Of a stretch of DNA of 64,000 bases, positions 10,557 to 21,821 are shown in pieces. The stretch lies in the NCBI RefSeq assembly GCF_001704415.2, contig NC_030817.1:55785550-55849549 (forward strand). Reading direction: 5' to 3'. The first letter of the stretch is position 1, and every line of letters starts with the position of its first letter. The position numbers and the translations under genes were made by a program. The stretch is from Capra hircus (Eukaryota; Chordata; Mammalia; Artiodactyla; Bovidae). The notes beneath the pieces were generated by a model that was not told where the DNA came from, searched no databases, and saw only the letters and a list, made by a program, of their open reading frames with translations.

Positions 10557-11034
10557 AAACTAATCTAGAAAACATGTTGGATTCTAGCGCGTTAAATATT
10601 TTGACTCCTTTAGTACTGACAGGACCCATCCTGAGCCCTGACTCCTGATGACCCATCACTGCTCTTGGTGGTGAGACCAGCGCCCTTCCTGGGGAAGTGG
10701 AGATGAAATCCAATACAAGCATGCAGGAATGTGCCCTGGATCATGCAGACTGGGCCTGACACAGAGGTCTTTGCCAGAAGCAGGGAGCCTGGGGGCCAAA
10801 ATCCAGCCAAGTCACGTGCCTTGGCATCAATCAGTCTGCCCAGAGGATGGGGAGCTCCTTTAATTAAAATTCATACAAAGCACCGTAAGGGCCAGCAGCA
10901 GCCCTGCTCAAGTGCTTTGAAACCTATGTGTAAGATAACTGTAATTAGGGATAGAAAAGTAAAAGTGTTTGTTTTTTGCTGATAGTCTTATCTCACTATT
11001 AGCTTTATATATATAATTTTACTTTATTTGCTTA

Positions 11035-11222
11035 TTTATTTTGGCTGTTCTGGGTCTTCACTGTGGCTCACAGGCTCTTCTTGGCGATGTGCAGGCTTCT
11101 CTAGTTGCAGCACATAGGTTTAGTTGTAGCACGTGGGATCTTAGTTCTCCACTCAGGGACTGAACCCAGGCCCCCTGCATTAGGAAGACAGAGTCTTAAC
11201 CACTAGACCACCAAGGAAGTCT
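11035..11222 (-). mobile_element. CHR-type SINE
   Basis: Antisense: TTTTGGCTGTTCTGGGTCTT, AGCACGTGGGATCTTAG, CAGGCCCCCTGCATTAGG, ACCACTAGACCACCAAGG. Confidence 0.82.
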
Positions 11223-11408
11223 CACAGTATTAGTGTAATGAACATTCATATTTTGGACCCCCACCTTGCCACAGCCCCCACTACCACCACCCCCCTCGTG
11301 TATTTTATCTGAGTGGGAATAGATGATGGCATTTGAAGCAAGTACAGCAAAATGTTAACATCTGATACTACAGATGCTAGGTAGATGGTGAGCTTTGGTG
11401 AGCATGTC

Positions 11409-11570
11409 CAGTCAGCCCCGTGTATCCACAGATGCGGAAACCACAGATGCAGAAACCACAGATGCAGAGGGCCGACTATACTACAGCATTTCATATGAGA
11501 TGTGAGCATCCTCGGATTTTTGGTATTCGTGGGGATCTTGGAACCCCCTGCAGATACCAAGGGACGACTG
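11409..11570. mobile_element. MER2-like (Tigger) DNA transposon remnant
   Basis: Begins CAGTCAGCCCCGTGTATCCA and ends AGATACCAAGGGACGACTG, the recognisable ends of MER2, with TTTTTGGTATTCGTGGGG inside. About half the usual length, so internally deleted; ACCACAGATGCAG is repeated near the start. Confidence 0.75.
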
Positions 11571-11664
11571 TGTGCGCCATCTACAGTGTTACCAACTGGA
11601 GACAGAGCTCTGCTGTAGCATTGCCTAACTGTATTGATGGACTTTTTTTTTGTTCTCCCACGTA

Positions 11665-12310
11665 GTTGTTCAACCAGTAAGTCATGTCGTACTCTGTAAC
11701 CCCCTGGATTGCAGCACTCCAGGCTCCTCTCTCCTCCACTATCTCCTGAAGTTTGCTCAAATTCATATCCATTGAGTTGGTGATGCTATCTAGCCGTATC
11801 ATCCTCTGCTGCCCCCTTCTCCTCCTGCCCTCAATCTTTCCCAGCATCAGGGTCTTTTCCAGTAAGTCAGCTGTTCACATCAGGTGACCAAAGTATGGGA
11901 GCTTCAGCCTCAGCAACAGTCCTTCCAGTGAATATGCAGGGTTGATTTCCTTTAGGATTGACTGGTTTGATTTCCTTGCAAAGGACTCTCCAACACCACA
12001 GTTCAAAAGCATCAATTCTTTGGTATTCAGCTTTCTTTATGGTCCAGCTCTCACATCTATACATGACTACTGGAAAACCTATAGCTTTGACTCTATGGAC
12101 CTTTGTCAGCAAAGTGATGTCTCTGCTTTTTGATACACTGTCTAGGTTTGTCATAGCTTTCCTTCCAAGGAGCAAGTGTCTTTTTAATTTCATGGCTGCA
12201 GTCACCATCTGCAGTGATTTTTGGAGCCCAAGAAAATAAAATGTGTCACTGCTTCCACTTTTTCCCCTTTTATTTGCCATGAAATGATGGGACCAGGTGC
12301 CATGATCTGT
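11665..12310 (-). mobile_element. BovB LINE 3' part
   Basis: About 650 bp antisense. It encodes on the minus strand the C-terminal part of the BovB protein (VVMYRCESWTIKKAEYQRID, SITNSMDMNLSKL) broken by frameshifts and stops. It is among the longest BovB pieces here and is inactive. Confidence 0.9.
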
Positions 12311-12569
12311 CCCAGGTTGGGTTCATCATAAACAGAACATTTTGACTGATGGGAAATCATTTTTTTCCCAAATCCATGGTTTGGTCAAAATACTTGGGGG
12401 TGGAGGGCAGCGGGTTGACTTTCTAAAACCCTTTTGAGTGTGCCTTTACTCCAAAGCTGCTTTTCTCATCCCCCTGCTCCCCTGCCCCTCTCCTAGCCCC
12501 CTTCCTTTTGAGTCTGTAACTTGTTCACCTTTGGTTTTTTCAAAGGCTCTTCTATTCGTGAAGTTAAAT

Positions 12570-12610
12570 CTTTGTAAAATTTGTAAAATTTTGTAAGATT
12601 TGTAAAATTC
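12570..12610. repeat. AT-rich short tandem repeat
   Basis: Four imperfect copies of a roughly 10-base TTTGTAAAAT unit. Confidence 0.8.
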
Positions 12611-12901
12611 TCACACCTAACTGTGGATCTCAGGACAGATTTCTTAGCACTTCTGCTATGATCAGAGATAGACAAAGAACTTCCCAGAGGAATAAAAATC
12701 CAAGCAAGAGTTCATTCATTACAAGTACTCTCAAAATTGAAGCTGAACAAGGAATAAGGTCTGAGGATCTAATAAATGTCACATGGTAACTGTAGTTCAT
12801 AACACTGGACGTACAGCAGAGAAAAATAAAGTGGAGTCCAGCCGATCTGCCTCTCCCTGTGACTCCTTCCATCTCTGCCCTAGTCCTCTCCCCACCAGTG
12901 G

Positions 12902-13119
12902 TGGTGCTATGCTCAGTCGTGGCTGACTTTGCAACCCCATGGACTGCAGCCCACTGGGCTCTCTTGTTCAAGGGATTTTCCAAGCAAGTATACTGAAATG
13001 GATTGCCATTTCCTTCTCCAGGAGATCTTCCCAACCCAGGGATCAAACCCTCAGCCCCTGCATCTCCTGATTTGGCAGACGGGTTCTTTATCGCTGAGCC
13101 ACCCAGGAAGCTCCTTCTT
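12902..13119 (-). mobile_element. Bov-tA SINE next to exon E
   Basis: Antisense Bov-tA (GCTCAGTCGTGGCTGAC, TGCCATTTCCTTCTCCAGG, TCGCTGAGCCACCCAGGAAG) flanked by CACCAGTGG at 12893-12901 and 13120-13128. Only 44 bp separate the second flank from the exon. Confidence 0.88.
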
Positions 13120-13172
13120 CACCAGTGGGACTCCTAAAGGAGATGTATGTGGTGTTTTTTTTGTCTTGAAAG

Positions 13173-13343
13173 GTGACACAGCTGGCGAGCTACTTTGAGC
13201 CCTTAATCTTAGCTGCAGTGGGTGTCGCCTCCAAGATTCTGGACCATCAGCAGCAGATGACGGTGCTGGACCAGACCAAGACGCTCGCAGAGTCTGCCCT
13301 GCAGATGCTATATGCGGCCAAGGAAGGCGGAGGAAACCCCAAG
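13173..13343 (+). CDS. TLN2: TLN2 exon E (rod domain R9, autoinhibitory face)
   Basis: Encodes 57 codons, VTQLASYFEPLIL through EGGGNPK, about residues 1733-1789. The helix KTLAESALQMLY carries the Glu (codon 13290-13292) that matches talin-1 Glu1770. In talin-1 this residue contacts the head F3 domain and holds the closed form, so the autoinhibitory contact appears kept. The motif DQTKTLAESALQ is shared by both talin paralogues, whereas ASKILDHQQQMTV fits talin-2. The acceptor AAAG ends at 13172 after a short T tract and the donor GTACAA starts at 13344; both introns are phase 0. An antisense SINE and its flanking duplication end only 44 bp upstream. Confidence 0.97.
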
Positions 13344-13504
13344 GTACAACTCAGGATGCTGGGAACTCACTGAGGACACTGAGAAGCCATCAGAAGTTCC
13401 TCTGTATCATGTCCCTCCAGGGGGAAGGCACCTCCACATTTTGGATGGTGGCATATTTTTTGTTGTTGTTGTTAACCATTTTATTATCATTATTTTGTTA
13501 TTAT

Positions 13505-13698
13505 TTTTTGACTGTTGGATCTTGCTGCGCATGGGCTTTCTCTACTTTCGGGGAGCGAGGGCTACTCTTTGTTGTCTTGTGTGGGCTTTTCATTGCAATG
13601 GCCTCTCTTGTTGCAGAGCACAGACTCTAGGCTCATGGGCTTCAGTAACTGCAGTGTGTGGGTCAGTAGTTGAGGCTCACAGGCTCTAGAGCTCAGGC
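13505..13698 (-). mobile_element. CHR-type SINE, truncated
   Basis: Antisense long-form CHR: GACTGTTGGATCTTGCTGCG, CTCTCTTGTTGCAGAGCACA, TTGAGGCTCACAGGCTCTAG. It lacks the tRNA-derived head that would lie at its right end. Confidence 0.75.
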
Positions 13699-14379
13699 AT
13701 GTGTCGGAAAGAGTCCTTGGGAAAGAAAAATATACTGTGTGGTTATTACAGGAATAAAAACCATACCAGCCGGGCACCTACTTGGTGTTGACACACAGCT
13801 TACACAAAGCAAACTTCTGTTGTTTCCCAGTAAGTGCCATTTCCATTCCTGGTAGTTAAGTTCAAAGAGTAACATGGTGCCCGGTCACCTGTGGCATACA
13901 CTGCTGTTGCCTTGGGGACAGCAGTCTAATATGAAAATCTCCCTCACCAGTTTGCAAGTGGAACGTTTCTTCAGCCTGATGTGTCGCTCGGGTACTGTAA
14001 GTGGCCAGAGATGGTGGCAGCATGTTCTTTTCTCTTGGGAATGATTTTGTCCGAGTGATTGTTTGACTTATAAATCCAGCATGAACCTTGAGTTTCCTTA
14101 GGTTTCTGGAACCTGGAGAGGGTGTGGAGGCTTGCCACGACACTCGGATTTTGTTCTAACAGGTTCCTCTGTTAAGTCATCTGATCTGAATGTCTTCTTC
14201 TAAGCAGACTGACTTGAGGGAACACTACTGGGAAGATTTCTGTAGGGTACTGACCTACAAGCTTCAGGGATCCATATGTATTTCTTAGTGTGTTTTGTTG
14301 TATCTCTAAGATCTTCAAATGAGTCAAGTGGTATAGCAGGGAAAACTCTAGACTGAGTCAGAATTGCAAATAGTGTTCT

Positions 14380-14520
14380 CAAAGCTAATAGTTATTGAGT
14401 GCTGACTCTATGTCGTTTAAACGACATCTTATGCCCTCATCCTATTTAATCTTCATAAAAACTCTGTGACATAGGTGGTTCCCATTGTACACATGTGGAA
14501 GCTGACCTCTCTGCTGAGTT
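14380..14520 (-). mobile_element. MIR SINE remnant
   Basis: Antisense MIR order: TTATTGAGTGCTGACTCTAT, CCTATTTAATCTTCATAAAA, CATTGTACACATGTGGAAGC. Confidence 0.6.
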
Positions 14521-14759
14521 GCCAGATGAGGCGCTTGTGGGGACAGGGCTGAGCCTGCACCCTATGGAAACAGAGGTGGGCTCAGCGTGGAGCAGGGCCA
14601 GGAGGGTCAAGCAGAGAGATGAGGAGGAGGGCTGATGAGTCTCAACGAAAGGAAATTACCTGGTATATAAGGGTAGCTAGAGCCATAGAAGGAAGAGGAA
14701 ACAGCATCTGCATAGGTAGAGACAGAGATTTAGAAGGATTGTGATCTTAGCACTTGGCC

Positions 14760-14968
14760 TGGGCTTCCCCAGTGGCAAAGAATTCACCTGCCAGTGCAGG
14801 GGACACAAAGAGACTCGGGTTTGATCCCTGGGTCAAGGATCAAAGGAGAAGGAAATGGCAACCCATTCCAGTATTCTTGCCTGGAGAATCCCATGGACAA
14901 GAGGAGCCTGGCGGGCTGCAGTTCATGCGGCACCAAGTCAGACCTAACTGAGCACGCACGTGCACGCT
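14760..14968 (+). mobile_element. Bov-tA SINE
   Basis: Sense copy: GGGCTTCCCCAGTGGCAAAG, GGGTTTGATCCCTGGGTC, CCATTCCAGTATTCTTGCC, GGAGCCTGGCGGGCTGCAG. Confidence 0.9.
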
Positions 14969-17103
14969 GGTGTGTATAGGACATGGAGGGCAGGGACGAT
15001 GGGAGGGGAGTCTGGGTTGTATTGTGACCGGCTTCCTCCCCACACGGAGCAGCTGGGGCTTTATTGTGAGCCGCGAGGGATAACAACCCATCAATAGTCT
15101 AGAAACTCCATTCTGGAAACAGCATGGATAATGTTTTGACTTGCAGCCTCTATGTTCAGTTTTTCACTCATGCATCTGACAACTCTTAAGAGGCTAATTC
15201 TGTGGATGCTAAAAATATTGCGAGCCAGCCTCAGCCCTCAAGTTGTTTTGAGTCTTCTGGCAAAATAAGTCTAGTTACTGAAGTACTGGGCAGAGCAAGA
15301 ACAAGAATGCCCTCTTGGCTGTGATGGGTTAGTGATAGGTGTCCCAGAGTCAGGCCCACCCACTTTCCTCTCTCCCTGAACTGGAGGAGCCAGGACTCAC
15401 CTTCAAGACTCAGTTCTGGGTTGTCTTTTCTCCAGGGCTGTTTAAATGCCGCATCTCTACTCCTAACCTGAGGGAGTTTCGTTCTCAGAGATAACTCAAA
15501 TTACGATGCTTCTGCATGTTTATGATATTAGCACATCTGCTGGGACTGCGGGTTCTGAGGTCCGCATGGAAGTCTGTTTTTTTTGCCAAGGAAACTCATG
15601 GTTGAGCATTTGCAGGCAGCACTGTAAGCTTGATAATGACATCTTTTGATCAGAGGTGGTGGCTGGAGACCAGCGTGGGGTAGCTTTCAGTGAAAGGCCT
15701 AAAGCACCAGGTGATGAATGTGTGATGAGTGACAGCAACTCAGGACTCGATGTGGATCCTCCCACCAACGGCAATCACCCGTGCTATCTGCTGACTCCAC
15801 CAGCCTGTCACAGGGAGCCTGGGACACTGCACCTTGGCTTGCAGCCCCTTTCCTAAGAGGCCACATGCAGACTTAATCCCCTTGGATTAAGGGGATTGCT
15901 ATTCTTTGGGCAAATATTCACTAGGTGTTACTTGCTGTGTGTTAGGTGATGTATGTATGTACGTGTTATGTGTCATAGTCTTTGTTTGCAGAGGAAATGT
16001 GGTTAAAATGTGGTTGAATGGTTTTCAGTGGTTTTGATCTAGCAAGAAAAAAAATTAAAAAGAGGCAGGCCCAGAGCCTGGTGTTAATGAATCACATGAG
16101 TACAAGGCATTTGGTGTATGACCTCACCCTCATCCCATTGAGCCCCTTCTATACTCCTCTACCGCCAGGGCTCTGGCCCTCAGTCCCCCGCCCCCTATCC
16201 TCCTTGAAGGGACCTTCCAGCTTCTGCCTGTAACATTCCAACAAATATCCCCCGCTGTCCATCATTGGGCAGTTCTCATTATCAGTTGTTTTTTTCTACT
16301 GAAATTGAGGTCTGCCCCCATAGCCTTTTCTTCCATTTTCCAAACTCCTGTGATGTCCACGCCTGCTTTCCTGGGCTTTGTAGTTGAAACATTGTAATAA
16401 GGAAGTAAGGCTCCCTTGGAATTGGACTTCAGACTTGGTTCCAAAGAGGAGTGAAGTCTGATTTTTCTCCTGTGTTGTTCTGTGAGGAACAATAACAAGG
16501 AGCCCCTCCAGATTCTAAGGTAACGACCTCATTGTTGAGCCTGCGGGCCCCCCTTTCCAGATGTCCTTGGCCGGCTAAGCCTGCCTTAATTGAGAGCCTG
16601 CTGTGTCTTTCCCTGTCTGAAGGCAGCCTGCATGTGGGGTTTGGCCTCCGCAGTGTGATCAAGATGAGGTTGCCATTGGAGTTAGACAAAGCGGTCCTGG
16701 GTGAGGCATAGAGTAATTGGAGCAGGCTTCAAAGACTCTGAGCTGGCCCTTTAAGTATCTGTAAAACTTTAATATGTGGGGTGAAGGAGAATAGACCTTC
16801 TGGAGAATTCTGGGTGGTTCATTTCTGGGACAGCCAAGAGCAAGGATGCATTTTTGTAGGTTTTGATGCTTGGTGTGGAAAAAGTGTCCTTTATGTTTTC
16901 TAGGGAGTTTCAGAGAACTGTTTTGTGATTTACTTCTGCCACTCCCCAAATTAGCTTCTGATCCCTTACGATACCTTTATGGGAAACCAGATAACTTGGC
17001 CAGCTGCTCTCTTCTCCCTCAAAATGTGTACTTGCTTTAATATAAAGGCACAGAGTTTTTGCCACCCATAGTCACTTCAGTCTGAGTGAGATTTACAGAA
17101 AAG

Positions 17104-17312
17104 TGCGAAAAGACTCTGATGCTGGGAGGGATTAGGGGCAGGAGGAGAAGGGGACAACAGAGGATGAGATGGCTGGATGGCATCACCAACTCGATGGACG
17201 TGAGTCTGAGTGAACTCCAGGAGTTGGTGAAGGACAGGGAAGCCTGGCGTGCTGCAATTCATGGGGTTGCAAAGAGTCAGACACGACGGAGCGACTGAAC
17301 TGAACTGCACCT
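17104..17312 (+). mobile_element. BovB LINE 3' end
   Basis: Sense copy: GACTCTGATGCTGGGAGGG, GATGAGATGGCTGGATGGCA, AGAGTCAGACACGACGGAGC. The + strand encodes RWLDGITNSMDVSLSELQEL, the end of the BovB protein, then stops. Confidence 0.88.
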
Positions 17313-17562
17313 TACATTTTACCTTTTTAATCAATGAGATCATATTTATGTGAGATTCTCTCTCTGAAGAGTTACGTATAGATGTCATTTTTCAGGCTTC
17401 CATCAAAATGAAGCAGTCTGCACATTTTATGTTTTACCTTCTCGGTGCTGTGAAATCCGCCATTGGCCTAAATGACCAGTTCCCCTCCATCACATCCCTC
17501 CGGGAGAGAGCTCTGCATTCTGGCACAGTTCCTGCAGGATCGCCATCCGTGATCACATACGT

Positions 17563-17812
17563 CATACTTCATCAGACGTTGCATTTGAAGGACTCTTCTT
17601 GATTCCCGTGGCTTTTCAATTTTCACGTTCCTATGGCTCACATAGCCTCTTCTTGGAGTTCTTCTATTTCATTTAATCATTCAAGAGAGTTATCATTTCC
17701 CGTCTCTCACTACCTTCTCATCTACCAAAGCAGTTTCTTGGGTCTTTTGGAAGGCTCCTTTCTCCCTAAGGTGGATCAAGGCAGCCACAGCCACTGCATG
17801 GCACCTGGGCAG
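17563..17812. repeat. unassigned repeat, copy 1
   Basis: About 250 bp alignable by eye, with gaps, to 21561-21821: shared AAGGACTCTTCTTG, TAGCCTCTTCT, TTATTTAATCA-like, TCTCATCTACCAAAG and GCAGTTTCTTGG in the same order. The family is not recognised. Confidence 0.7.
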
Positions 17813-18048
17813 TGTGGTTCTCTCACTACCTGGCATTAGGTCAGATTCCCCGGGTAAGACCACAGGCCCCTGCTAGACTGTCCTCGATTCAGACACTGGC
17901 CCTAAGCTCCAGGCTCCCTAGACCTCTCTTACTCCAACCAGCTGGCTATATTCAGGGGTTCTCACCACTCCTTAGGTTGGTTAATTTGCTGAAACAACTC
18001 AACTCAGGAAATTGCTCTGCTTACAGTCACACTTTTATTATAAAGGAT

Positions 18049-18282
18049 GCATGTGTGCGCATGCTAAATCACTCCAGTCTTGTCTGACTCTTCATGACCC
18101 CATGGATTATATAGCCCTCCAGGCTCCTCTCTCCATGGGATTCACCAGGCAAGAGTACTGGAGTGAGTTGCTATGCCTCCTCTGGAGGAGCTTCTCTACC
18201 TGGGAATTGAGCCCACATCTCTTAAGTCTCCTGCATTGGCAGGCGGGTTCTTTTACCACAAGCACCACCTGAGAAGCCCATG
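18049..18282 (-). mobile_element. Bov-tA SINE with 9-bp target-site duplication
   Basis: Antisense Bov-tA (CTGACTCTTCATGACCCCAT, GGGATTCACCAGGCAAGAG, CCTGCATTGGCAGGCGGG) flanked by ATAAAGGAT at 18040-18048 and 18283-18291. Confidence 0.9.
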
Positions 18283-19808
18283 ATAAAGGATAACCAGCCA
18301 AAAGAAGAAACCCAGAGGGTGAGATCTGAGAGGCTCTCAGATTTGCAACTCCCATATCCTCAGGATGTATCACCCTCCTGGCTTACTGCTGTGCGTCACC
18401 CACCAGCTTCCTGTCCAGAGCTTTTATTGGGATTTCATGATGTAGCCTTGATGGACTGAGTTTAGTCATATGACCAACGATTCCATCATTCCCCCTCATT
18501 TCTCCAGAGGTGGTGGTCAGAGTGATATTGTGTTGCTTAAAGTCCCAGCCAGCCCCATTCTGAATCTACCTAATGGCCCCATGAGACCTTGTTGGCATAA
18601 GCTACTATGTGGCCACCATAAATAACAGACACTCGTGTGATCACTTGGGAAATACTAAGGGGTTAAAAGTTCCTAGGAACTGAGGACAAAGATCAACCAA
18701 ATGTCTTAGTTTTCAGCAATGGGTGAGGTTCCAGGACTGGGTTTCATCCAGTGGCCAGCTACCTGGAGTTGAAAGACACATGCAGTCTAGGCCCTGGGAG
18801 GCGAGGAGTGAGGCTCTAGGGAAAAAACTGGGGAACTGGTAACAAGTTCATGGTCAGGCGTGGAGGCCGCAGTGACTGAGAGAGCTGGGGCCAGGCTGAT
18901 GCCAGGATGTTAGGCGAGGGGGCCCCCAGCCAACTTTATGGATAGCTCCTGATCCTGAGGTCTCTTGCTTTTGCCACATGGTACCTGGTTGTTTCACTTT
19001 GTTTAAAAGCACCCTTTTTAGAGGGACAGGCTGAAACCTCCCCCTTGTAGATGGTACATTCCCTCCATTAAGGTTTATTTTTTCAGGAGTGCCGTTAAGC
19101 CTGACCTGATCTAGCCATAGGTTCATTTCCCTTTTGACTGGTGGCCTAGGCTCAGCAAATGGCCAGCTGGTCAGTGGCGATTGTCCTCTACCAGGCCTGT
19201 AAGCTCTAAGTGCTTAAGCTCCCGTTCCAGATTGCAGCTGTCAGAGGGCTCTCATCCAGTCCCCACCTTCCAGAGTGCTGTCGGGATTTCAGAAGGTGTA
19301 TGACGCTCAGCGTAATGCTTAACACAGAAGGGTCCCCTGGAAATGTCCCTTGCAAATTAGCGGCTGTCCTTGCATTGCCGCTCTTCTGTGGTTTGATGTT
19401 TATTGTTATTCCTGGTCCCCTGTCTGTCACCTAAGATGAAGCATTGTCTATAAAATGCTCAAATACCCAGCCAAGGATACAAGAACCAAGACTTTAAAAC
19501 TGAACAAAAGTCACATTGGGTCCACAGGTTGGCTTTCGCGTATACAAGTACATGCTAGCCCTTGGCATCTTGCCAGCATCCTTAGGAATGTTGTTGGGTT
19601 TTCTTGGTCCAGTTAGAGGAGCTGGGGCATGTCATCATAGCCCCAGTGAGCCCAGTCTGTGGCTTGGGGGCAGGGGAGGGCCAGGTCCTGTTTTGACCAC
19701 CCCCGCTACACACACACACACCACATCTCTGCCCCCAAGTGTGCCACCCATGCTCTTTTGAAGCCTAAAAACAAATGATTCCATTTCTTTCTTTTTTCTG
19801 TTTACCTG

Positions 19809-19969
19809 TTTGGCTGTGCTGGGTCTTATTGCTGCATGCAGGGTCTTTTAGTTGCTGTATACAGAATCTTTAGTGCTGCATGTGGGATCTAGTCCCTGAC
19901 CAGGGATCAAACACAGGCCCCCTGCATGAGGAGTGCAAAATCTTAGCCCCTGGACCATCAGGGAAGTCC
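19809..19969 (-). mobile_element. CHR-type SINE, short form
   Basis: Antisense: TGTTTGGCTGTGCTGGGTC, CATGTGGGATCTAGTCCCTG, GACCATCAGGGAAGTCCC. Similar CCATTTCTTTCT / CCATTTATTTCT stretches flank it, perhaps a worn target-site duplication. Confidence 0.85.
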
Positions 19970-20269
19970 CAAGATGGCTCCATTTATTTCTAAATGAGTC
20001 TCCAGAGGAGAAACTTGCACCAATGGCCTATGAAGTTTATACTTATAAAAATACCTCCAAAAATAAAAATGAGTCTCTTTCAGTACCTTAAACCCACCTT
20101 CTAGAGGAAAGCAGAGCAAATGGCTTGCAAGGAGCACAGAGCCTGGCTGGAGAGATGGGGCTGAGGTTAGTTGGCGGAGAGACAGCAGAAGGGGGCAGGG
20201 GTTGTGTGCCAGGCACTGTACCAGACTCTTCCCATACAGCGCTCCACTCCTCTTCTCGGCGCATATGCC

Positions 20270-20420
20270 TTCTCACCCTTCAACCTTTGTACAGGCTGTG
20301 CCCTCTGCCTGGAAGCCTCCTCCCTTCCCCCCTTCTCCTCACCTGGTGAGAGACTGAATTCTTCCTCCAGGGCCTAGACACGTCTGAGAAGTCTTCTCTG
20401 ATGCCAAGGCTGGGTTAGGA
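20270..20420. mobile_element. L2-like 3' end remnant
   Basis: Contains GCTGTGCCCTCTGCCTGGAA and, further on, AGAAGTCTTCTCTGATGCC, an order typical of L2 3' ends. Confidence 0.5.
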
Positions 20421-21328
20421 GCCCTTCTTAGGTGCTGTCCCACTCAGCTATTGCTATAAACAAGCCACCCTGAAATGAAGTGACTTAAAAGACTGCTATT
20501 TTTGTATTATCTCCGGCAGATGTGCACTGGGCCCCATGAGGCAGTCTTCACCCAGTCCCTCCTGCGGCTGTAGCCATATGGCCGCTGGGGCTGGAAGGAC
20601 CTAAGGCTCAGTCACTCCCAGGTCTGGCTCCCGAGCGGAAATCACCCAGACTTTGGGGGTCTGGAACACCCCTTGCTACTTCTATGTGGTCTCGCCATGC
20701 AGTCTGCCAGGCATACAGCCTCAAGATAGCCAGCCTTCTCACATAGAGGCTGAAGACTTCAAAGGCATACATCCTCAGAGAGAGCCAGGCAGAAGCTGTA
20801 TCATTTTCCATTACCAGAAATCAGGCAGCATCACTTGTCACCCAGTTCTTTACTTTGAGGCCATTGCCTTCTGATGACTCTTTGGCTCCTGAGTTTCATC
20901 TCAGGGCTGTAGGAATGTAGAGGAAGGTTGATGAGCATACAACCATAACTGGAGGGCTTCTGGGAGGAGGTGGTATTGAGGTTGGCCCTTGAAAAAAGGG
21001 CTAGGGTTTAGATGGAGGGGAGGAGGGAGGAGGCAAACAGAGCCAGTTCCTGCAGGCAGAGCATGAGAGGGTGGAGCTGTGAGGAAACCAGCCAGGTGGC
21101 AGCCAGAACTCTATGCCAGGGAGATGGAATTTGTCTGCAAGGGAGTTGCCTCCCAACCCCATGGAGGGCCTGAGAAATAGAGAAGGTGGACACTGGTCTG
21201 GGAAAGAGTCAAAGGAACAAAGTAATCTTTGTTCCTCAAGGTTATTTGTCATGATTACCTTCTAAAGTAATTTCAGCAGTAATGTCAATAGTTCACGTTT
21301 ATGTCCTAGCACCATTGCCTTGAAAATG

Positions 21329-21526
21329 TTGTTATTGTTCAGTCGCTAAGTCGTGTTCAACTTTGTGACCCCAGGCTGCTCTGTCCATGGGATTCTCCAG
21401 GCAAGAGTACTAGAGTGGGTTGCCATTTCCTTCTCCAGAGGATCTTCCTGACCCAGGGATCGAACCTACATCTTGAACCTGTATTGGCAGGTGGATTCTT
21501 TACCACTGAGCCACCTGGGAAGCCCC
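21329..21526 (-). mobile_element. Bov-tA SINE
   Basis: Antisense: TTGTTCAGTCGCTAAGTCG, TCTCCAGGCAAGAGTACTAG, GGGATCGAACCTACATC, GCCACCTGGGAAGCCCC. Confidence 0.9.
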
Positions 21527-21560
21527 ACCTTGAGAATAACCATCCATAATTAATACATTT

Positions 21561-21821
21561 CACATCTCATCAGATGTTGATTTGAAAGGACTCTTCTTGG
21601 TTCCCATGACTTTTCAATGCCACAGGCTGAGCCAGTTCATGTGGCTCATGTAGCCTCTTCTCTTTTATTTAATCATGCAAAGGAGTTATCTCTTATTGGC
21701 TTCCTTACTTTCTCATCTACCAAAGTAAAGATGCAGTTTCTTGGTCCTTTTCAAGGGTTCATCTTCCTCCGAGGAGCATCAGGGCAGCTGTGACCACTGT
21801 GTGGAGGCATCCAGTACCTGG
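21561..21821. repeat. unassigned repeat, copy 2
   Basis: Second copy of the segment at 17563-17812, in the same orientation. It starts within a few bases of the end of a Bov-tA SINE. Confidence 0.7.

Larger units (their letters stand above)
6841..13172 (+). other. TLN2: TLN2 intron D/E
   Basis: Phase 0, 6,332 bp and dense in repeats: Bov-tA (7094), CHR (8137), an MLT1-like LTR split by BovB (8748-9653), CHR (10206), Bov-tA (10366), CHR (11035), MER2-like (11409), BovB (11665) and Bov-tA (12902). The pieces 7310-8130, 9660-10190, 10560-11030 and 12320-12890 show nothing definite apart from a small AT-rich tandem repeat at 12570-12610. Confidence 0.9.

Noticed and set aside
11867..12280. 137-codon minus-strand frame
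   Set aside because: Recognised as the C-terminal part of the BovB LINE protein, broken, not a host gene.
15875..15897. 9-bp stem hairpin AATCCCCTT / AAGGGGATT
   Set aside because: Short, isolated, no T run or polymerase III context; compatible with chance.
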